Shown here piece after piece: positions 21,820 to 25,226 of a DNA stretch of 25,226 nt (its first letter is position 1; each line of letters begins with the position of its first letter). This DNA comes from JBFMAP01 sp964632135. GTDB taxonomy: Archaea; Micrarchaeota; Micrarchaeia; Burarchaeales; JBFMAP01. The stretch covers positions 1 to 25,226 of the forward strand of contig CAZWEI010000012.1 of the NCBI GenBank assembly GCA_964632135.1. The letters run 5' to 3'. Both the position numbers and the translations under genes were made by a program. The notes beneath the pieces were generated by a model, which did not search any database, had not been told where the DNA came from, and saw nothing but the letters and a program-made list of their open reading frames with translations.

Positions 21820-22383
21820 CTATTTATTAACTTTTGCCTGCTGCACGTGCTTTTTGCGATGAACGAACCAAACAAACACCTCGTTCAGCATTGGAAGTAT
21901 GTAGAACGGCATCACGAGCCCCACTACCGCGCCCGTAACCACGCGAATTTCGTTCGTGCTGTGCCGCAGAAGGAAACCGGGTAAGTTTATGCCCCAGCCT
22001 GCGAGGATGGGCGCGTAGTCCGCGAGAAGTTGCGTCCCTCCGTCGATTCCAATCGGAACTACCGCGAGTATGAGGTACCGGAAGTTCGGCATCTCGGCAT
22101 CATCCACGCGCTTGAAAAGAGGATAAACGAGCAATCCGACAAGCATCGCAAAATAAATGCCCGCGCACCTGGCGCACACCGCCATCTTGTATCCGAAAAC
22201 GGACAGCGAGCGCTCTGGAATCTGGTGGCACGCGGGGCTGAAGAACGCGTAGAGCGCGCTTCCCGCATCCCTGTTGCCCGTGCTCATGAAATACGGCGCG
22301 AGCAGAATCAGCTTGTCCCATATCAGCATGACGAAAATGAAAAACAAATAAGGCGCGTATTTCTCGTATTTTCGCATCTGCAT
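21820..22383 (-). CDS. DUF2085 membrane protein
   Basis: The 187-residue product has about four membrane segments. It carries the DUF2085 signature CHQIPERSLSVFGYKMAVCARCAGIYFAM (C52, H53, Q54, C70, C73), a likely metal-binding cysteine/histidine set at the membrane surface. Function is unknown in the family. The ATG at 22381-22383 lies 12 bases after the phosphoribosyltransferase stop, so the two genes are an operon. A second in-frame ATG two codons later is possible. Confidence 0.88.
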   Translation of the reverse strand: MQMRKYEKYAPYLFFIFVMLIWDKLILLAPYFMSTGNRDAGSALYAFFSPACHQIPERSLSVFGYKMAVCARCAGIYFAMLVGLLVYPLFKRVDDAEMPNFRYLILAVVPIGIDGGTQLLADYAPILAGWGINLPGFLLRHSTNEIRVVTGAVVGLVMPFYILPMLNEVFVWFVHRKKHVQQAKVNK

Positions 22384-22395
22384 ATGCTCACTCGC

Positions 22396-22869
22396 TCACT
22401 TGCACTGGGCTTTTTTCGTCTCGTCCGTTTCCCAGGGATAAATTATCCACGCAGAACTCGTGCCAACGAAATAGTCGGGCTTGAATTTCGAGCGCGGCTT
22501 GTAGTGCAGCGTTGCGACACGGATTTGTTTCGCGCCCTTCTTGCTGATGTTTTTCTTCGCGACGATGAGGCTCTCGCCAGTGTCCGAAACGTCGTCCACG
22601 AGAAGCACGCGCTTCCCCCTCAAAATTATGGGAACCTCCTGGGTCACGATTGGCTTGCGCGCGCGCTTATCCACGCCCACGTAGAACTCCACCTTCATGC
22701 TCGTTATGTTCTTGTTGTGGAGGTAATCCGAGAGGAGCCTCGCGGGAATCCAGCCCCCGCGCGCTATTCCCACGATGATGTCTGGCTTGAACTTTGACGC
22801 GAGGATGAGCGCGCTCAGTTTCCTGCACATGTCCTCCATGTCCTTCCATTCAATCTTCAGAATCTCCAT
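22396..22869 (-). CDS. Phosphoribosyltransferase (xanthine/hypoxanthine PRTase-like)
   Basis: The 157-residue enzyme has the PRPP-binding motif VLLVDDVSDTGES (88-100) and the early IIVGIARGGWIPARLLSDYL of type I phosphoribosyltransferases. The sequence fits the archaeal COG2236 group (Hpt/Gpt-like), which salvages a purine base with PRPP. The base specificity is not readable here. The start is set at ATG 22867-22869 because GGTG lies six bases before it and the TATA box sits at the right distance. ATG 22885-22887 would add six residues. The gene heads an operon with the DUF2085 gene. Confidence 0.9.
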   Translation of the reverse strand: MEILKIEWKDMEDMCRKLSALILASKFKPDIIVGIARGGWIPARLLSDYLHNKNITSMKVEFYVGVDKRARKPIVTQEVPIILRGKRVLLVDDVSDTGESLIVAKKNISKKGAKQIRVATLHYKPRSKFKPDYFVGTSSAWIIYPWETDETKKAQCK

Positions 22870-22901
22870 TTGAACACCACACGACAATCGCGTCGAAAGT
22901 T

Positions 22902-22909
22902 TTTAAATC
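22902..22909. promoter_or_regulatory. Divergent TATA element (tRNA-Arg / phosphoribosyltransferase)
   Basis: TTTAAATC on plus is 25-32 bases before the tRNA 5' end. The complementary GATTTAAA serves the minus-strand phosphoribosyltransferase gene at a similar distance. Confidence 0.55.
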
Positions 22910-22972
22910 TACTCGCGGCATAATCTATATCACGGGCTCGTAGCTCAGCTTGGACAGAGCGATGCCCCCCTA

Positions 22973-22990
22973 TCGCCGTGCGCGAGGGCG
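22973..22990 (+). other. Putative tRNA intron 1 (anticodon loop, 37/38)
   Basis: Eighteen bases at the canonical archaeal site. CCCT of the exon (22968-22971) can pair with AGGG near the intron end (22985-22988). A three-base bulge CGA lies before the 3' anticodon stem strand, as in a bulge-helix-bulge splice motif. The exact cut may be shifted by one base. Confidence 0.75.
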
Positions 22991-23006
22991 AGGCAGAGGT
23001 CGCGAG

Positions 23007-23041
23007 TGAGTTCCTTCTCAGAGGAGAAGTCGCTCCGTGAA
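23007..23041 (+). other. Putative tRNA intron 2 (T-arm, 53/54)
   Basis: These 35 bases separate a perfect T-stem (GCGAG/CTCGC) from its loop TTCAAAT. They contain a hairpin CTTCTC-AGAG-GAGAAG (23014-23029). GCGA of the exon can also pair with TCGC (23030-23033). I could not draw a fully canonical bulge-helix-bulge. Boundaries are ambiguous by one base (T repeated at both ends). Confidence 0.65.
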
Positions 23042-23061
23042 TTCAAATCTCGCCGGGCCCG

Positions 23062-23066
23062 TTTTT
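23062..23066 (+). terminator. T-run terminator after the tRNA
   Basis: TTTTT directly follows the discriminator base, as expected for archaeal termination. Confidence 0.5.
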
Positions 23067-23091
23067 ATTCTTATGTCCGTTTGGTGGTTTT

Positions 23092-23928
23092 TTGGACGAG
23101 TTTGACGAGAAAGAGATGATATCGCGCATCTCATCGGCGCTCGAGCGCGCGGTCGGGAAAAACGTCGCTGGTGCGCGCGTCGGGATAATGTTTTCAGGAG
23201 GAGTGGACAGCACTCTTCTCGCGCTTCTCGCGAAAAAATTCTGCGAACCTACCCTGTTTACAATTGGCACTGCCGACTCCGAGGATTTGTATTACGCGGA
23301 AATTGTCGCGCGCGAACTTGGTCTGCCTCTCGATAAGAAAATTTTAAGCGAGGAGGACGTAATGCAATACGCGAAAGATGTCGAGAAGATGTTGAGTGAC
23401 CAATTTGTGCGTTCGCACAAATGGTCCATTTTTGCGGAGCAAAAATTGGACGGCGAGCTTATGCGCGTGGAATTGGGGATTCCTATTCTTCTCTGTTGCG
23501 ATATGGCGCGCACGCACGACATGCGCGTTCTTCTCAACGGGCAGGGCGCCGAGGAACTGTTCGGCGGCTACGAGCGCCATCTTCAGGCTTTTCTCTCTGG
23601 CGAGGATGTCCTTGGGCTCATGAAAGGGGATTTGGAAAAACTGCCCCAAAATGACGTCAAGAGAAGCGCGAAGATAGCGCAAACGGCCGGGATTGAACTC
23701 CGCTATCCATTTCTCGAGCCGGAAGTCGCCTCGCTCGCGCAGCAAATCCCAGCGAATCTTCACTTTTCCCGCCCGCGCGGAAAAAAGGAATTTCTGAGGA
23801 AGGTCGCGCTCGCTCTCGGCGTTCCGAAGATTGCGCGCGAGAGGAAGAAGCGCGCCGCGCAGTACGGCTCGGGCATACACAGAATTCTTCTCCGCGAATC
23901 CAAGCGCGGCGCGCGCCGAACAAAATAG
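23092..23928 (+). CDS. Asparagine-synthetase-type PP-loop ATPase domain protein
   Basis: The 278-residue product corresponds to the C-terminal synthetase domain of AsnB without the glutaminase half. The PP-loop SGGVDST (35-41) binds ATP, and LLNGQGAEELFGGYERHL is the conserved synthetase motif. RYPFLEPEVASLAQQIP and the final GKKEFLRKVAL also match. Proteins like this activate a carboxylate or similar group by adenylation. Without the N-terminal glutaminase it would use free ammonia or another acceptor, so asparagine synthesis is not certain. The start is TTG 23092 after a GGTGG ribosome site (23083-23087). No in-frame ATG exists before 23116. It begins 30 bases after the tRNA. Confidence 0.85.
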   Translation: MDEFDEKEMISRISSALERAVGKNVAGARVGIMFSGGVDSTLLALLAKKFCEPTLFTIGTADSEDLYYAEIVARELGLPLDKKILSEEDVMQYAKDVEKMLSDQFVRSHKWSIFAEQKLDGELMRVELGIPILLCCDMARTHDMRVLLNGQGAEELFGGYERHLQAFLSGEDVLGLMKGDLEKLPQNDVKRSAKIAQTAGIELRYPFLEPEVASLAQQIPANLHFSRPRGKKEFLRKVALALGVPKIARERKKRAAQYGSGIHRILLRESKRGARRTK

Positions 23929-23935
23929 ATATGTT

Positions 23936-23949
23936 AATATAAATTTATT
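23936..23949 (+). promoter_or_regulatory. TATA box of the thioredoxin-fold pair
   Basis: TAATATAAATTTAT, 24-37 bases before ATG 23973. This supports that start over the upstream TTG at 23949. Confidence 0.55.
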
Positions 23950-23972
23950 TGGAAATCAAAGAGCGGGGGGAT

Positions 23973-24518
23973 ATGAAAAAGAAAATCGGGGCTCACGCGA
24001 AGGAAGCAGGGGGAGCGCAAACCGCGGGCGCGGGGATACCGAAGCCCCTTATGGCGCCGTTGATGATACTGGCCGTTATAGCAGTACTGCTGCTCGGATA
24101 CCTGTTCATCTCGAACATTCTCGGCGTGTTCGCGAGGACCGGCGCGCGCGGAACCACATCGGCAACTCAAACCCAGACTGACGGCGCGCAGTCTCCGCAA
24201 CTCGACCTTCTTGCGTGCCTCGAGAAAAACAACGTTTCAAAAAACGGCGTGGTGTTTTATTACGCGGACTGGTGCCCATATTCGCAGAGGATGATTCCGT
24301 GGGTGCAGGCTCTCCAGGCCGAGGGGTATAAATTCGAATGGGTGGAAGTAAGCGACGCGAACAGGACAATGCTGACGGACGAGTGCCTGGGGGGGATTAT
24401 CCAGTTTGCCGCGGGGGTTCCGCAGTTCGCATGCCCTGCCTCGAATTCGCTGCACATAGGCGAGTTTGACACGCAGAACGACATGAGGGATTTTGCTCAA
24501 AAATGCAAGAATGCGTAA
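23973..24518 (+). CDS. Membrane-anchored thioredoxin-fold protein with a CPYS active site
   Basis: The 181-residue product has a short charged N-terminus, one membrane helix (about 27-53, LMAPLMILAVIAVLLLGYLF), a Thr/Gln-rich spacer, and an outward thioredoxin-like domain. The active site is WCPYS (C101, S104), with GVPQFACPASN as the cis-proline region. The second cysteine of the usual CxxC is replaced by serine, so it is either a monothiol enzyme or works with another cysteine (C81, or one of those after residue 130). It is followed 21 bases later by a DsbA-like lipoprotein, pointing to a shared role in disulfide chemistry outside the cell. Confidence 0.87.
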   Translation: MKKKIGAHAKEAGGAQTAGAGIPKPLMAPLMILAVIAVLLLGYLFISNILGVFARTGARGTTSATQTQTDGAQSPQLDLLACLEKNNVSKNGVVFYYADWCPYSQRMIPWVQALQAEGYKFEWVEVSDANRTMLTDECLGGIIQFAAGVPQFACPASNSLHIGEFDTQNDMRDFAQKCKNA

Positions 24519-24539
24519 ACGCAGGAAAAGGGTGGTTTG

Positions 24540-25226
24540 ATGGAGAGAGATTGGTTGATTGTTTTTTCCATATGCACGCTGATGCTGTTCGGGTGCGCGG
24601 TCCAGAAGCCGCCGGCATCTCCGCCAGCGCCAAACCAGACCACGCCGCAGGCGACGCACACCGCGGCGCAGGCGCAGGGCGCGATGGTGAAATACCTGTT
24701 CGTTTATTACGGCCTTTATGATGCGGTCATTCAGACTCCGGCATATTCTGACGGGATATGGAGCGCGGTCGCCAACTTCACGGTTAACAACGCTCCCTCA
24801 ACCTTGAAGGTGAGATTCTACGACGCCAACCTGACGCCCGAGAGCGTTTACGTTCCAGTGGAACTCCTCTCGTTCCCGGACGGCGTGAGCGAGCTCGGGG
24901 GAAAGACGAGCTGCGCAGAGGGCGGGAAGATAAAAATTATGGAGTTCGCGGACCCGTACTGCCCCTGGTGCATCGCGTACGACCCCACGATGAACGCGCT
25001 GAAAGCGAAGTACGGCAACGCGGCTGATTTCGAGTATGACGTCCTTCTCACGCATTCGGAGAGCCTCGCGCTCAAATACGGGACCGAGAACGTGACTCTT
25101 GTGGCGAAATACTACGCGTGCGCGCAGAACCAGAGCAAGCTCGACGAGTTCAAGGCGTGCGCGATAGCGAAATACAAGGAGCACGAGGAGGTGCCTCTTA
25201 CGAAAGAGGAGCTCGACGTCTGCGCG
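24540..25226 (+). CDS. Lipoprotein with DsbA-like thioredoxin fold (3' end beyond the window)
   Basis: The frame is open from ATG 24540 to the last base (229 codons). The N-terminus (LIVFSICTLMLFGC) is a lipoprotein signal with lipobox LFGC (C19), followed by a Pro/Thr/Gln-rich spacer. The active site is FADPYCPWC (C141, C144), in the position and style of DsbA/DsbG-type oxidoreductases. The later YYACAQNQSKLDEFKAC fits the helical insertion of such proteins. It likely oxidises or isomerises thiols of exported proteins. GGGTGG (24530-24535) precedes the ATG. It forms an operon with the CPYS protein just upstream. Confidence 0.87.
   Translation, partial: MERDWLIVFSICTLMLFGCAVQKPPASPPAPNQTTPQATHTAAQAQGAMVKYLFVYYGLYDAVIQTPAYSDGIWSAVANFTVNNAPSTLKVRFYDANLTPESVYVPVELLSFPDGVSELGGKTSCAEGGKIKIMEFADPYCPWCIAYDPTMNALKAKYGNAADFEYDVLLTHSESLALKYGTENVTLVAKYYACAQNQSKLDEFKACAIAKYKEHEEVPLTKEELDVCA

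Larger units (their letters stand above)
22934..23061 (+). tRNA. tRNA-Arg(CCU) with two putative introns
   Basis: Exons give a 75-base cloverleaf. The acceptor GGGCTCG (22934-22940) pairs with CGGGCCC (23054-23060), with discriminator G. The D-arm is GCTC/GAGC with loop AGCTTGGACA. The anticodon stem ATGCC/GGCAG has one A-G mismatch at 27-43. The variable loop is AGGTC, and the T-stem GCGAG (23002-23006) pairs with CTCGC (23049-23053) around TTCAAAT. The anticodon loop reads CC-CCT-AA once the 37/38 intron is removed, giving anticodon CCU. A20 and the discriminator G fit archaeal arginine tRNAs. Position 33 is C instead of the near-universal U, whichever splice site is used. A second interruption of 35 bases splits the T-arm. 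CCA is not encoded. Confidence 0.82.

Noticed and set aside
22968..22972. CTA within the tRNA anticodon loop, which would make an amber suppressor able to read the TAG in TFB
   Set aside because: Counting from the D-stem and the GGCAG strand fixes CCT at positions 34-36. A CTA anticodon would need an extra base at position 26 and a weaker stem.

Overview
The window is archaeal. It carries a transcription factor B (TFB) gene, TATA boxes of the TTTAAATA/TTTATAA type 25-30 bases before starts (many apparently leaderless), GGTGA-type ribosome sites inside operons, an archaeal-type phosphoglycerate mutase, an Lrp/AsnC regulator and an intron-bearing tRNA. The many short compact genes, and a small 2-TM protein family I associate with DPANN archaea and CPR bacteria, suggest a DPANN lineage such as Diapherotrites or Micrarchaeota. 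That placement is inference. Most genes are rich in GCG/CGC codons. A few orphan genes are clearly AT-richer.

Left part (1-7.8 kb): TFB broken by an in-frame TAG codon; a small partner gene; an AT-rich coiled-coil orphan; an MBL-fold nuclease divergent from thioredoxin; a nitroreductase divergent from an Lrp-type regulator; a HEAT-like orphan with a hairpin leader; a YdjM-type membrane protein divergent from a GT4 glycosyltransferase; and a PflX-like radical SAM protein.

Middle (7.9-16 kb): a 457-residue orphan whose stop codon lies in the antisense remnant of a second phosphoglycerate mutase gene. A remnant of a second glycosyltransferase follows directly. Then come an arsR - ArsP-like permease - redox thioredoxin operon, an AT-rich membrane-anchored orphan, phosphoglycerate mutase (apgM), and a divergent ABC transporter with a fused double permease (carrying an inserted extracytoplasmic segment) plus its ATPase.

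Right part (16-25.2 kb): on the minus strand, a B-box zinc-finger membrane protein, a 1205-residue surface protein in which a seven-bladed propeller is nested inside a von Willebrand A domain, a stand-alone ThiI PP-loop enzyme, a small protein resembling one TBP repeat, and a 2-TM protein. A phosphoribosyltransferase and DUF2085 pair lies further right. On the plus strand follow a tRNA-Arg(CCU) that appears to contain two introns, an asparagine-synthetase-type PP-loop protein, and two exported thioredoxin-fold proteins, the last cut by the window end.

No CRISPR array, insertion sequence, integrase or rRNA was seen. The most notable items are the interrupted TFB, the two-intron tRNA with C33, the fused gene-remnant scar at 9.29-9.38 kb, the propeller-in-VWA protein, and the overlapping TBP-like/ThiI gene pair.
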